Below, piece by piece: positions 14,480 through 28,299 of a DNA stretch of 64,000 bases (position 1 is its first letter; each line of letters begins with the position of its first letter). Under the pieces are notes generated by a model, which was not told the origin of the DNA, made no database searches, and worked only from the letters and a program-made list of their open reading frames with translations. The translations under genes were made by a program, and so were the position numbers. The DNA is from Phoebastria nigripes (taxonomy: Eukaryota > Chordata > Aves > Procellariiformes > Diomedeidae). The stretch is from contig JAYKAV010000944.1 in NCBI GenBank assembly GCA_035582835.1, positions 62,001-126,000 of the forward strand. Reading direction: 5' to 3'.

Positions 14480-15260
14480 AAATCAAAGCGGTTTAAATAC
14501 CAGGCAGGAAACTTCGGTCTGAATAATTGATCTTTAGTTTTGTTTTGCACATGTATTTCTTAGGTTCTGCTGATAACTTCATAGTTTTCTGGCAGGTGTC
14601 AAGAAGTAACCTAAGCAATTACATTACTTCCTATATGTTTAGTACATGCTGAATTAGAAAATGGTTAATCCTTTTCATATTTCCCAGCTGATTCTTCTTT
14701 ACAAATCATGTCAAGCTACATTTGGATGGAAACTTGAATTCGATTGAAAGTGCAGTTTTACTTGACGTTAAGGCTGTTTTACACTTATGTCAAAATACAG
14801 TTTTTCTTTTAAAATACACTTTTTAAATGCAGTGAGTCTTGTCTGGATAAGGTGAATTTCACTTAATTTCTGGTTACCTTGCCCTTCAAAAACATAAAGC
14901 TGGCAGAGCTCATCAACTTACCTTATTTTTATTCCTCATTTAAAAGCGAGAAACTGTTTTTCCTGCTTTCTGAATTCCCAACTGATTTCTCAACTTTGAA
15001 AGCAGTAGTCATTGAACTGAGCTAAGTAAGCAAAGTAAAAAGAAAATGTTTGTTCTTTTGTACTTGCAGACAAGGATACTGCTTGAAAGACGGGTTGGCA
15101 CTTAATCAGGCACTAGTTCCCAGTGCTTACCAAGTGACTTCCACTAGTTCACTGGCTTGATATTCTTTTTCCCTTGGAAAATTTTTCCTAAATATGCCTC
15201 TTACTCATTTTGCTAATTTAAATTATTTTAAATTGGAAAGTAATTTTAAAGCTTTTATTT
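14480..15260 (+). repeat. Dispersed unclassified repeat, copy A
   Basis: Homologous, with gaps, to copy B at 18320-19300. The clearest match is 14860-15040: ctggttaccttgcccttcaa, agctggcagagctcatc, cttaccttatttttattcct, gtttttcctgctttctgaat, tcccaactgatttctcaact, ttgaaagcagtagtcattga and gagctaagtaagcaaagt each have a counterpart in the same order in copy B. The flanks match more weakly. No ORF is visible. I believe I have seen this sequence type in turtle, crocodile and bird DNA, but I cannot name the family. Outer limits are approximate. Confidence 0.6.
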
Positions 15261-18200
15261 TTAATCTGTATGACTCTGCAGTGATGCAGATGCACCTTTG
15301 CTTGCGAGTATTGCAGCTGTGTTTGTGAAATCAAGGGCATGTGTAACGGCAGACCCAGCCCTGTCAGATACCCTGTAGCTGAATGCAAGATTGACAGGGC
15401 GTGCTCCCACCCGTCTCTCTTCTGCTGCTGGGGATCTCATGTACGCGCAGCCCAGCAGTACGGTGTCTGTTTTGCTCTCGGGTCTCGTATCCCAAATTTG
15501 GCCACTCGTCTGTGATCAGCCCTTCAGTGGTACGTGGGGCCAGGGACTAGGAAAGAAGTGATTCTGTCCTAGAGCTGCGGAGGGGAGATGTCCTCTGTTA
15601 GAGACTCACGCTCAGAGTATTGTCCAGCTTTGAGTCCAGACTAGGGACTTTTTCTTGGGGGAAAAACCCTATACCTGAGAGTGTGTATTCGTGACCTACA
15701 AGTCAGGACTCAGAAAAGAAGTGACCACGAGTAACGTGCTTAAGAGTGAGCCCTTCTCTTAAGATAATGCCTACGTGAAGTCCTTCAGCTGTTTAAATGA
15801 TAGGCTTTGGTTTAGCTTTTTTGTTGTGCCTGCCCCTAAGTTTTTAGGCTGAGTCTCTGGAAGATTGTTGGAAAGGAACTGCTTAAATTGCTTCTGTTGA
15901 AGGATATACATTCACGGCAGGATGCTCGCTGTGTAGCAGGGCTCTCTGCTGGCTATTTTGAGCTTGTTTATCTATTTAGGTAATGCTTGCCCTGGCATCA
16001 TTCATAGTGCTCCTTTAACTTTTAAAGTCTTTAAATGCAAGGTAAACATAGACCATCTACTGCTACTAAATCCTTCTTTCAAGCTCACATGAGATGTTAA
16101 AGATGGCAGCAGTATGTCCTTTTACTGACAAAGCAGTGGGTCTTGAGCGGATGGCAGAGCTGCAGTCTGTAAATGCTAAAATTGGAATTAGCGTATAGAA
16201 GAATAAGAAACGGTTTGAACTCCACTGAAGGCAAGACAGGAAAGTTGCCCTGCAATCGCTAGAGCAGGAGCTAAGTTTGCAAAATGAGCATTCTCAACAG
16301 ATGCAACTTCTGTGCAGTAGTTAAAAATAAATTGTGAGGAGTTAAAAAAAAAAAAAAAGTTGGGAAACAAATCTGGGCATCAGTTTATGGCAACTCTAGT
16401 TTTCTGAGTGTATTGGGGAATGAATTTCTGAGATCTTGAGGCAGGAAATATCTATACACAGCCGTAATAGCTTCTTTTGCTCTCCTTTCGGGGTATTAAC
16501 TTTTCCTATTCCTTAGGTATGGACTGTTTGCTCTCCTGAAATGAGCTAAACTCCGTCTAGTGATTAAAAATGAGAAAAATGGTGTTTTGCTACATAGAAA
16601 GGGATTTGGGGTAGGTTTTTTTTGTTGGTTTGTCCAGTGAGGGTATTTTAGGACTCAGCATAATAATTTAATATTTATAAAGTTTGTCTTTTTTGTTCAA
16701 TCTTGGAAAAAATAAATGCCTTTAGTATAATCTGAGTTTTGTCATCTAAAAATGTTGTCTTTTCCTATTGCATATTTTATTTTATTTACTAATTAGTGAT
16801 AAATGCATGGATTAAAATACATGGATTTAGATAAAACTCTTTTTTAATAAAATGTAGAGTATTTGGTTTTCATTCCTTCCCTCTTAGTTTGAAGTCAGAA
16901 GCATAAAGCTACTTAGGATCGATAGCTTCCTGATTTTCTTAGGAACAGATTCCTTTTTCCTTCACTTTTTTCTTCCGTGTGTGTGTGAGAGATACCATTT
17001 AAGCTCTGATCCTGCAAATGCTGAAGTATGCTAGTAATCCTGCTAAATCCACTTTGAATCTCCCGAGTGGAAAAGCTCACACAGTCGGGGCCGTGCGTTC
17101 TCTAACCAAGAACTTTTCAGACTGGTATCTTTGTATGAGAAATTGTAGCACTAGTTAATTTTTAAAGTACTGTAATACTTTAAACTAAAATGTATTGTAA
17201 TTGGATCAAAACGACTGTGGTATAGTTATTAGCTTTGTGCTGTTGCCTTAAAATGTTTGCATTTAAAAAAAGAAACCTACTTGGTACTCGAGACAATCTT
17301 GCTTTTGTGTATACCAATAAAAAAGGTAAAAGCACTCAATGTTTACTCTTCTTTTTTGAGGGTTGTAGTTTGCATAAAATGTTGTGCATGCAAAGCATCA
17401 TCTGAATTCTTAGTAGTAGATTCCTGTGCTGTCCCAGCGTGCTTGATAATTGTTTAACTTTAATTTGTATGATCCTGACATCCTACGTTTCCTTAGTGCG
17501 CTCGCCTCCTTCCAGTTTCTCCATTTCCTTTCCTCATTGTACCTTGAACTAGAGGCTNCAGGAAAGAAGGTAAAACCATGGAGAAGAGTTGGTATTTTGA
17601 AGACTGGCTTACAAAAGGATTTGGACAGTATAAGAATTGCCCAAAAGTCCAGGTGAAGAGTCTGAGGGTGAAGGAAAGTAGGCAATAATGATGGTAACTG
17701 GGAAAGATCTAAGCATATCAGAAATAGTTTCTATAGGAGACACCAAAGCAAGCTAGGGAGGACTGGAATGAAAATCCAGCTTTCACAAGCACAAAGATTG
17801 GTAGGCTCTAGCTAACGTTTTTGTTGCCTTTAGAAAAGGCAGTTTTTCTTTAATGAAGGAGAGCCTACGCTATGTTAATCCCTGCTTTGGTCCAATGATC
17901 AATGCAGGAAAACAGCATGCTGTGAAAATTTACCACTGTAGATCAATAGCCCCTAGCTACCCAACTGTATTAAANATAATTGATGGGCTGAGGGGATCTT
18001 GTAAACACTTGTTTGTCCCATCAGCATGTTTGCTTATTTGTTGATAGTAAGGACATCTACAGAGCCACTGTCAGCTGTAATGTATTTCTGGTTTTGCTTG
18101 GGATTACTGCAGAATGTGCATTCGTTTACCTTTTAAACCACTTCAGCATCCCAGATATGACTAGACATCAGTAATGGAAATGTATTAGTTGATAAGTGAA

Positions 18201-18319
18201 TTTTATACATTTTTAAATAAGAACACAAAAGCCTTATTTATGCTGAGTGAATTGAGATTTAGAGAAATATCCAGCTAACTTTGGCCCCTAGATGACATTT
18301 TAAGGGATAAACGATCAAG

Positions 18320-19300
18320 GTTATGCAAATGAGTGAATTGATCAAAACTGGTGATTTAAATCACTTTGATTTACATCAGCAAGAGGGAAGCTTTGATTTA
18401 AATCATTGATTTTAATCTTGTTTTGGGATTGTACTTTCATTATTTTCCTAAAGACAGGTTGATTTTCATTGGCTGGTAACTATTTGAAGCATGTTTATTT
18501 GCAAACAAGTATAGCTCTTAAGTTAATTTCTTAATTTCTTTCTTTGGGCAGGAGGGGGAATGCTTAACTGGTAGGGTAGGTGGGGCAGGAATAGGTCCTT
18601 AAGCAGGTATATAATTTAACAAACCCTCATTTAAATTCTTTAACATTTATGTTTTCTAGAAATAGCAAATGAGCTCTATATAGATGAGGATTGGAATGGA
18701 ATGTAAAAAAACTTCACCATTTTGAGATTTGTATTTAAATGTAGCTATCTTTAAAAGCCAGCTTTTTTAAAAAAAATAAAAGATGACAAAAACATCTCAT
18801 AAGTGTTTTACATTTTAAAACTGATTCATTAACAAAGAAAGCATTATCTGCAGTTAATGAACTGAACTGTTTCTGGATACCATGTCCTTCAAGGTTTGAG
18901 AGCTGGCAGATCTTATTCTCTTACCTCTTTTATTATTCACAGATTAGAAGAGGAAAACAAGCTTTCCTGCTTCATTTTTTTGTATTTTTTTTTATTTTAT
19001 TTTTAAACTCCCAGTTGGTTATTCAGCTTTTGAATGAACAAGTCATTGATTTGAATTAGATGAGTAAACTAAAATGAACAAAATATTCCTTATATGTGCA
19101 AAAGAGGGCAAAAGTGGTTTAGCACTTGAGACTCTCCTTCCAGCTGCTTATGCTGTACCTTTCACCAGTTCAGGAGTTGGATTTATTTCCCTTCCTTCCT
19201 CGCCTCCCCAAAAGGCAGCAATAGCTAATGCTGCTAAGTATTTTACATGTAATTTTAAATAACATTATAGTAAGCTTATGCTTTGGAATAGTTGATCAAA
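18320..19300 (+). repeat. Dispersed unclassified repeat, copy B, with TGATTTAAATCA palindromes
   Basis: Same element as copy A, in the same orientation. The core is 18855-19075: ctggataccatgtccttcaa, agctggcagatcttattctc, ttacctcttttattattcac, gctttcctgcttcat, ctcccagttggttattcagc, ttttgaatgaacaagtcatt, tagatgagtaaactaaaatg. The left end carries a 14-bp palindrome GTGATTTAAATCAC (18351-18364) and a second TGATTTAAATCA (18394-18405). No coding capacity is visible, so it looks like a non-autonomous element. Confidence 0.6.
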
Positions 19301-22062
19301 ATTTTAATAGAACTTTTTAAAAAGGCAATTAAAAATGTAATTCAAAAAACGCTTTAAATCTTCCCTTATGAAATCTAATATGAATGCAGATAACTTCCTA
19401 GCATTTTTTTGACAGTGAATGCAGTCTAGGTTTGGTAATCAAAGTGAAAGAAATGTACTAAGCTAGTTTTCAGCATGGAATACTATTGAATTTTTTTTTT
19501 TTTTATTTTTCCCTCTGAAGGACTTTAACAGCAGATTTTTGTTTTATTTTTAGCGTAGAGTGTGTCTGTCTCGCAGACAAGTTCAAGTGGTTTGGTCACT
19601 GTTTAAATTCACAAAGCTAACGAGGCAGGCAGACGCAGTTCTGTTTTCTTGTGATTAAAAACAAAAGTCTTTCACACTTCTATTTTTTTGTTCCTAGACC
19701 ACAAGACTTGTTGAAGCCGTGGAGCAGTTATAATGAACATTGAATAACAATAGACAAGAGATACTGGTCTGTTTAGATTTTCTATTATATTTATTTTATT
19801 AAAATTGATGGGATGATGACAGTTTTGTCTCAACTGTAAAGGGCACCTTAAATCCTTTGGTAATTAACTATTTACTTATTGCTCTACATTCTCAGGCACT
19901 CTGTAAATACTTACAGTTAGGAAGAAAGGCAACAGTTTTGGGCGAAGCTGATGGTATCTTCCCACCTTCTTCAACAGTATCAAACCTGTGATGCTTCTCA
20001 CAGCACAGTGCTTGTACTCTGCTGAAAACTATGTCTGTATTTGGCTAGAAGATGCTGCGGGGCCCCTCTTCTTCCCAGAAAAAAAATACAATTAATTCTT
20101 CAGAATGTACTTTTCTACTTTTGTACCGCCTTAAAACAAATGCCTCACCATGTTGATTTACCAGTGCTCTGTTGTTGAATGTGCTATACTGTAAATCAGG
20201 GCGAAAAGTGAGGTCCCAACATTTTGTCGCTCTCGGTTTCACTTGAATTCTGTATTGTCAGGTCATTCATTTGCTGCCATTTGTGTTCCTTGGTGATACT
20301 ATGATAAATAGCTTTACCTTCTGTCATTCAGGTGACTGCTGCTGGAAATGACAAAGCGATACCTTTACCAGGCTGTTTCAGATGTTAAGCTCTGTTTATG
20401 AAGTTAGAAAATACTTGCTTTTTTTGATGGGAAAAAAAGCCTTTATATGAATGCAAAATACTGTTGCTGTTCAGATCTGTAAAACTGGAAGGAGGAAGTA
20501 ATGGTACATATGACCTTACGATAAACTAGAAACGTCTGTTGTTACATCCTTGGGTGCTTACGTCCCACATCCTAGATTAGATTTTTCATTCTCTGTCTCA
20601 AAAAACCTTTGCACATATCTGAATACAAAGCATAAGTTGGTGGCTGATGCAACGTACTGAGCCAGTTTATATGTATTGGGACATCCATTTAGGAAAAAAA
20701 AACATCGTGAGACAGAACAGAAATATCAAATGGTAAAGAGAAATTAAATGGTAACTGCTATTTGCCCAGTCTCGTAATACAGAGACTGCTAAATGTAAAA
20801 TGAAATGGAAAGGATATCCTACAGGATATGTGCCAGCCTTGATAAAATACGAGGATTTCTTGCCCGTTGCTGTGAAACACCTGATTCTTGATATCTGGTC
20901 CCTCAGAAACGTGGACACGGGAGTAGGCGTACGGATTTGCAGTCTTTGATTACTGTTAATCAGTCAACATAGAGGCAGTTCCTGACCAGCTGTAGCACAT
21001 ACTTTCTCTTGCTCAGTTGGACAAGCAAACAAAAATGGGATGGGAACGTGGGGCAGGAACAGGACTGGAAACAAGATGTTGTGAAGTTAATGTAGAAGCT
21101 GAAAATGTGGCAGTAGAAGGATGGAGAGTTGAGTTCTGAGAGGATTTCTACAGTGGAAGGAAAGGGCAAGGGCATTTAAAGTGAAACCTTCAATAACCCA
21201 CCCTCTTGCCAAGAGTTGTTCAATCCCGATGTGAAAGTTTCTTGTAAGGAAATGAGGAATATGCTGTTTTCTGCATCTGCTGTGGGGAGTACAAAAAATA
21301 GTCGACGTAATTTTCAGCAAAAAGTTGATATTAGGAAAATAATTTCTGTGTTGGACTTCTGGAATAGCTCACTTGGGGAGTCTTAATATTCCGGTTGCTC
21401 ATCCCTGAGTTGCTGTAGGCTTTTCCTGCCAGTAACTTCATCTCAATGCAGCAACAGTTATCTGTAAAGTCTAAGTGATCCTGCAATAAAAGGGCCTTCT
21501 TAATCAAAGATGGTAAAGTCGGAGACAGTCAGTGCTTTCAGTATTGGCATCCTGTTCTGCTAAGGCAATCCCACGTAGGAGGAAGACAGACACAAAAAGT
21601 GATTTGGCTGTAATGCAGCAAAACAAATTCTGGCCAAATTGTGGACTTGGAGTTAATGGGTACACAGTGTTACTCTGCAAGTCTCTGTAATGCTGACTGG
21701 AAATCATGGTGAGTTTTGTAGTCTGTTAACTACTTAAGACTGTTTTGTTATTTCAAGTTTGGCTTCAACTAGTGAAAAATGGGGCACTTTCATGTCTTAT
21801 ATTTCAAAAATAAAAACATTTTAAGAATATGAAAGGTAAATCTTACTAGATTGCTTTAGAGCAACTGTGAGGCTGTGATCTAATCCATTTATATGCATGT
21901 GTGTGTCATCCCCCCTTTTCCCCCAGCCAACTGCATGTTGACTTATGGTGTCAGTTTTCTCCTTGTAGATGTAGAGTGAGTCTTTTCTGGTGTACCATGT
22001 TTTACAATATATTCGCGCTCTCTGGCTTGTTGAACGGCTGTACATAAATTGTGCCCAGGCCA

Positions 22063-22140
22063 TTTAAGAACATAATATCCCTGCAGGGTCAGACTTGACC
22101 GTCAGACTAGCCCAGTAGCCAGTCTCTGATTACAGTAAAA
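22063..22140 (-). mobile_element. Old CR1-like 3' terminal relic
   Basis: The + strand reads taagaacataat, cagggtcagactt and ctagcccagtagccagtctctg. This matches the widespread ancient amniote CR1-type tail (consensus in my memory: taagaacataagaac, tgggtcagaccaatggtc, catctagcccagtatcctgtctc). Only about 80 bp are recognisable. Confidence 0.65.
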
Positions 22141-25100
22141 ACACTACTTGCAGAAACTCAGCCTTTATCTTGCAGTTGAAGAAGTGGCAGAAACCATGCT
22201 CAGGGCTTCAGCTTCGTATATTATGACTGACAAAGTTCAGGCCATCAGGCGTCCCTTCTCTGCCCCTGCCCAAATCTCCCTCTCTGTTACCAGTTTTCCC
22301 TATACGCCTACTTCACCCGCTTTCTGCAGCTCCTCTGCTTTTCTCAACAAGGCCACTTGCTGGTTCTTGACTGATCAGTCTCAGTCACAGGTAAGGGTGG
22401 TTCCAAACTTCCTTTACAGGTTGAGAGAGGTTTTTAGACCAATCCCGTTTGTTTTTTTGCCAAGAACTTTATAGTCCCAAGTATTAGGCATGAGCAGTCT
22501 TTTGAAATTAACTGATGCTTGTTATTTACAGCATCAAATATTTTAAAAAAAAAAAAAAGTTATTAAATCAGGGTTTGGTAAAGTGAAGGGGTTGATTCTG
22601 TCTTAAGGGTATAAGATGTATTTATTCACTTTACATTTCTCAGCTTTTCTTTTTCCACTTTTCTTTCTATCATTTGACTCCAGGAGCTGGAGCTTAAAGA
22701 AGAGCAAATGCCAACTGTGAATGTGAGGACAGTGGGAGAATGGCTAAGATGTTTTACTTTCTGATTTGGATTCTAAAGGAAGTCCTAAAAAAAGAGACTG
22801 TCAAAGTTATCCCACTTCTGTTTTTCTTTTTCAAATCCTTAAGTGGTTCCATTAGTGCAAATCCTTGGTGAGAACTGCAGGGAATCAACCAGCNCTCTCT
22901 AGTCATTAACCCTTTCCAGTGACCCAAGTAGTTCACTATATGCATCATACTTCTCTTGTAAAGCTCATTACGTGGGGGACAAGTTAAAACCATCCTCTTC
23001 AGATTTTGGAATAGAATTGGTGGCCTGTGTTTGAAAGGTTTAGCTGCGTAGCTCTGTTGATGGAGGGGAAGGATGATTTCTACTGGACTAGTAATATTGC
23101 ATAGAGGACAGTGTTGACATGGTGAGGGATTACTTACTTCAGTATACTTGTTCCCCTGTTTCTGTAGGAATAGCAATAAAACCATCTTTATGTTACTGTA
23201 AAGAGATGAGGGAGGAAATTATATCACTTTTAAGTAATACAATATTGTAATTTCCTAGAGTGGAGAGGCCCGGGTTTGAGCCTTAGGTAATATTGGGTCA
23301 TAACTTCTCCCATTCATTTGCTTGCTAAGATCCTGAAAGGATTTTGTGAGCTTTCCAAATGAGTGGCATCTTAGCCCTACTGCTGTCATAGCATGCACAG
23401 TCTTGTCATGATGTTCACCAAGCACAGTGTTGTGGTCTGTGTCGTCCCCCCCCCCAAGATTTTGCTTTTAAAATAACTGTTTTAGGATACCTTGCCCATT
23501 TGATAACTGGCATGTTCTTATAGGGACATGTCGTCCCCTTCTACTCTCTCTAGCTAAAGAGAATCAGATTTTTGTAATACAAAGTGAATCTAGGAAGATC
23601 CATCTATTTTGGCTACTAGATGAGAGAGAACTCATAACCAATGCATGCAGTGAATTTGCACTCACTTCCTAAAAAAAATGGTTTAGATGCTTGTTTAGAA
23701 AGGTGGAAACTAAGGGAGAGATGTAGTTCATGGTCACCAAACGCCCTCAAAGACTGCTGTCCTGTTTTGTTCTCTACTGGATCTTGCAGCAGTCTTACTG
23801 CTGTAACTTTTGAATGTCTTCCAGGAGTTCTTTAAATTAAATGACTAACCCCAGTCATGGGAATTTAGCTGTGTTTTCAATGGTAAGTCATATTTAAACT
23901 GGGGTTAAACTGGCTTAACAAATAGTATCTTTGTGTGGATGGGGACAGAGATTTATATAACAGGTAAGTGTGCCAATACATTATCAACTGGATGTAAAGA
24001 ATCATAAAGATCTAAGTAATAAATGAAGTTGAAAGTACCCCTTTATATAAGTCAGTATTTTGGATAATATTCTTAGAACTAACTAAAAAGAAAAAAATTC
24101 ATCCTACAGTCTCCTGTGCTTGGCAGCAGAATTGTTAGTCAGCAAGAATGTGCAGAACTTTGTGAAAAATTGTGTTTTAGATAATTGCCTGTTGCAGACT
24201 GACTGTCTAGAGGAACTCACATTTTATTTTTGGCATATTGCATTAAACGATAGCTTTTACATTTTAGGACTGATGTGTTGATTTATATATCCTCCAGCTC
24301 TCTGGTGGACATCCAATTTCCAAACTTGGATACTTCTGTTGAGTAACCAGAGTCAAAATTTTCAGTTTTCAGATGGGAAGAGAAACTTTCCAAGATACTA
24401 CCTATCTAGCTCAAAGGAAAGTGGTAAGATGAGGAGTGTGATAGGTCTAAAAGCATGCATAGGAAAGGCTTTATGCTCATTCCCATCTGGTTTTTGGCGT
24501 CTATACCTTTGAATGGGTTGACTATCCCTCTAAGCACCATACATGCACGTAGGGAAGGCCAGGAAACTTACCTGAAAGTTCAGAATCAAAATGCAAGTAA
24601 TGTGTGAATTAAAGAGATTTGTTTTTTCTGTCATTGCCCTTAAAATTGGAAGCTTGTTGAGTGGGCAATAGGGCTAAATTGAAACAGCAGCTTATTGCTG
24701 GTATTGCCAGTTGTTAGTGTCACTGGTACACAGGAGATATTGCACAATCTTTTTGAATTATAATTGTTGGAAACTTGCTAGCAGTCTGTGTTGCAGCAGG
24801 ACGTACAGGGAAAGTACAGTTCCCACCTTTGATGATACAACCATGCCTCTTGAAGCATGTTTTGGGAGGATGCTGCGGGCTCATCTGTGGTACCACAGCA
24901 GCTGGCAATAGAGGGGATAGAAGCATGCATCCATGCCACAAAAAGTCTTACAACTTTTTTTAATTGGCAACCATTGTAACTTTAATTCATATCTGAATTG
25001 CACATGTGTGTAAAACTGCCAGGGTCCTGGCATTTCTCTCCAACAGCTGCTTCTCTTTTTTTGAGTGGTGGGGCTGAATGGGATGAGGTTAAGGGACTCT

Positions 25101-26657
25101 CTATCGTTTATTTGGGTTTAAAATAAAGCATGTGTGTGTGTATAAAATGTATAGATATAAAAAACCCTCTGGAAGTCTGAATGGCGAATTATAAAGAATC
25201 TTCCCTGATCTTTGAAAATACAGGGTGTAGCATGGAGACAGAGTAACAGAAAGACACGTCTAGAAATGATGAAAGTCAGGGCTGGAATAATTCTTCAGAT
25301 GGTTTCTGTTCATCGTGTTATCGCTGTACAACAGAGTGGTCTGCAGCTTTGAAGGCAAGTCAACCTTTCTCTGAGACGATCTCTTTTGAACCGCTGTTTG
25401 AGCTGGTAGGTAGCTGACCCGTTTGGATAGGAGCAAATAGATACCTTAAGATTGCTTGACTGCATGAAAGTGTAGAGAGCTCAGCTCAGGAAAACAGCTC
25501 CAAGAAAATGCTTGTGCAAAGGGGTTTTAGAAAATAAGCTGCATTGTGGCTAGGAAGCTTTTTGGTTGGGGGGAAGTTTGTGGGTTTTTCAGAGCTTTCT
25601 GTAGATTGTCAGTCCAGCAGATAATACAGGTTGAGGAAAAAGGGGTTCGCACAAACCCTGGATGTGGCACTGGTTAGTTTTGGGAGCAAGGGGAAATAGC
25701 TCAACAGCCCATAGATGATACAGAACAGCTCAACACTTTGGAAAATATGAAATGTCTGAATGTGAGGAATAAATGAATGTTTTGCTAGCTATCATTTTGG
25801 CCACTTTCCTGTTGCTTCCCCTAGCACCAGACTGGACCCTGTGTTAAAGCTAAGCACAAATGTTGTTTGGTTCAAAAACAGCTATAGTAGATAATGCGTT
25901 TTCTGCTTGTTTCTGGAAGTGGAAAAACTCCATGATCAATCAACTACGAGAATAAATTGACCACAACTCTGCTCATCTTCAGTACAGATGATTTGTTCTA
26001 ATTCTTCCCATCCCTTTGCCTTCTGTGTCTCTCACAGTTAGCAAGTTTTCTCCAGAAATTGCCTGCATTCAATTGCATTATATGTGAAAAAAGAAAGTTT
26101 TCAGAGGAGTTAGCAAGTGAAAATGGAGTATGTAATGGTGGCCATAACTGTAGCTTTTGCTGCCAGTAACAGCTGTAATTGTATATGGGCCATATACGTT
26201 CTAGCAGATGCTTCCTATTTAAACCACACTGGTTTCAGCATAGACCAAATTTAGGATCTAAGCATGGTGACCATAGCACTCACTAAAGCTCTAATTCCAT
26301 CTTCTGCCATTTACTGTCTTTCTCAAATGCTCAGTGAGACTTTTTTCCTAGTTGTTCTATGGAACAGCTTTGATTTTTCTCACTTTGTGGTTATTTTAAG
26401 CTTCAGAAAACAATAAGAATGTACTTTTCTTTTTTTTCCCCCCTCTTTCCTCTGTGCTTTTATGAAAGTAGAATCTGTGTAGATAAAGCACAGTTGATCT
26501 GTTAGGGATTACTGTTTCTCGGTTATTCTTTTGCTCTTGCATATCATGCCTTTATGTAGAAGAATATTTAAAGGTGCCGTGTAGAACAGCAAGATGAAAG
26601 ATTCTTTGTGCATTGAAGAATTCTGGTGTCACAGGAGTCCACCTGTTCTCCTGTAAC

Positions 26658-26676
26658 TTTTTTTTTTTTTTTTTTT
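26658..26676 (+). repeat. T19 homopolymer
   Basis: Uninterrupted T run about 120 bp upstream of the MIR relic. No adjoining retroposon recognised. Confidence 0.95.
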
Positions 26677-26794
26677 AAACCAAAGTTTATTTAAAGTGAA
26701 TTTTAGTGCTCATAAAAGCTGCTGGGTTTTGACAGCCTTAAAGATTGAAAGGCTGTCCCCATAGGTGGTGGCAGCAGCACTACGGCCTGGTATT

Positions 26795-26950
26795 CAGGGC
26801 ACAGGAGTAGGAATCAGAAGATCCATATTCTGTTCTCATCTTTATAACAGGTGACCTTGAGCCAAGTAGCATGTTGCTGAGGCTCAGATCTCTGTGGAGA
26901 ATTTTACCCTGGCTCATGAGGACATTGTAAAGATTTGCTACTCTCTTAGG
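26795..26950 (+). mobile_element. MIR SINE relic
   Basis: Matches the MIR order: agtaggaatcagaagatcca (MIR 'ggaatcagaagacctgg'), then aggtgaccttgagccaagt (MIR 'gtgaccttgggcaagt'), tgctgaggctcagatct, and the degenerate 'gtaaaatggggataat' region. The minus strand of this element happens to be open and spells a kinase-like HRDLSLSN, which is not a real kinase gene. Confidence 0.75.
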
Positions 26951-27214
26951 AAAGAAAAGACAAGGATAAAAACTTCTTGCATCGTCATCAAGCAATGGAC
27001 CTGATCTCCAGTCTACCAGTGATGAGAATAATTGGCGTTTTTCAGGAGAAGATATTACCAACAGCCCATTGAAAGTCTCAGAATAAGTGGAAGTACTTTT
27101 TGTCTGTGCAAAATTGTCTTAAGAGGAGCTAACCAAACAAAACTGGTTTCATGCAGGTCCAAAAAGACTGTTTCTGTTGGTGTGTCCTACATGAAATCTT
27201 AGTAATTTTTGTGG

Positions 27215-28160
27215 AGAGTCGAGCTGGATCAATCTAGAGGTCCATTTGATGTAGCATTGTGTGTCAAGTAGTGGTCAGTATCGGACAATTAATGCACCTA
27301 TCCAGCTTGCAAAGCTATTCCTCTGATTAAGTACAAGAGGAGTTTTCTTTTTGACCCTTTCAGGCTATCAGCTTAATTCCCAGAAGCTTCAGATTTAATT
27401 ACCCGTATCATTACCACAACATGCATAGCTGCAGATTTTATTAATGACCATAAAATTATCGAATCCTCTTTAAAATGAATGCAGATTCCCAGCCAGAAGG
27501 TCCTTTCACACATCAGCTCTACTACAAGTGAATCCCACAGGTTGGTGCAGCACCTCTCATGTCCTTTTGTCACATGCCGAGCCTAGCTCATCCATCTTTC
27601 TGCACCTGATTTCCTGCTAATTTACCAACCACTAGTAATACTCTTCTGCAGTTCTGTCACCAAATTCAGGTATTCTTGCCTCTAAAATGGTAGATGAGCT
27701 GAAGTTTTGCCCTTCTCGGAGCCCATTTTTATGCGTTTGGCAGCAGACTGACCTTTACACCTCTCTGTTTCAGACTCCTTCCGCTCACTGCGTTGCTTTT
27801 GTTCCTATCCCTAAAATGTTCTTTAATCCATTTCAATTCCTTTTCCCTGCACAATGCTTTATGACTTTGTAAATCAGTCTGAGTGGTACAAAATCAAATG
27901 CTTTCCTGAGACCCTGATAACTTATGTCCACTGTTTCACTCTTGTCTAACCTAACGATTTGGTCGTATAATAAAAAGGATTTCAGCAGATTTGTCAGGCA
28001 TGACCTTCCTTTTATGAATCTGTACTGGATGTCCTCTACTAAATTATGCATTTCCAAATGTTCTGCAATTTTGGCTTTTATCAACACTTCCAATACATTC
28101 CCACAGCTGAAGCTAGATTTCCTGTTCTAAGAGAATTCAGCAGAACTCTGTCACAGCCCA
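27215..28160 (-). mobile_element. Old CR1-like LINE relic with reverse-transcriptase remnant
   Basis: Two signals in the same orientation define this element. At 27220-27290 the + strand resembles the ancient CR1 tail (ggatcaatctagaggtcc, tagtggtcagtatc). At 27833-28093 the minus strand encodes an RT remnant with HNLVEDIQYRFIKGRSCLTN and the palm-region segment LRKAFDFVPLRLIYKV, matching the family pattern SQHGFRKGRSCLTNLL..DFQKAFDKVPHKRL. The region between (for example cccacaggttggtgcagc near 27535) fits a decayed 3' UTR. Stops and frameshifts break the rest. It is much older than the CR1 at 33 kb. Confidence 0.75.
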
Positions 28161-28299
28161 ATAAAATTCCTCAGTTTTTCAGAATTCTCCATCATAAAAC
28201 TTCTCTGTTTTCTACATTTTGTCGTCATCTTATTGGATTCTTGACATTGGAATTAGTATTCTGTTTTATATAGCTCTGAGAGTACTGTGCGCTCAGGAA

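Noticed and set aside
22754..23185. 143-codon minus-strand frame
   Set aside because: No recognisable domain, includes an ambiguous base, and has neither promoter nor splice context; consistent with chance.
26780..27061. Minus-strand 93-codon frame containing HRDLSLSN, like a protein-kinase catalytic loop
   Set aside because: The + strand is a recognisable MIR relic over most of it, and no other kinase motif (DFG, APE, glycine loop) is near.
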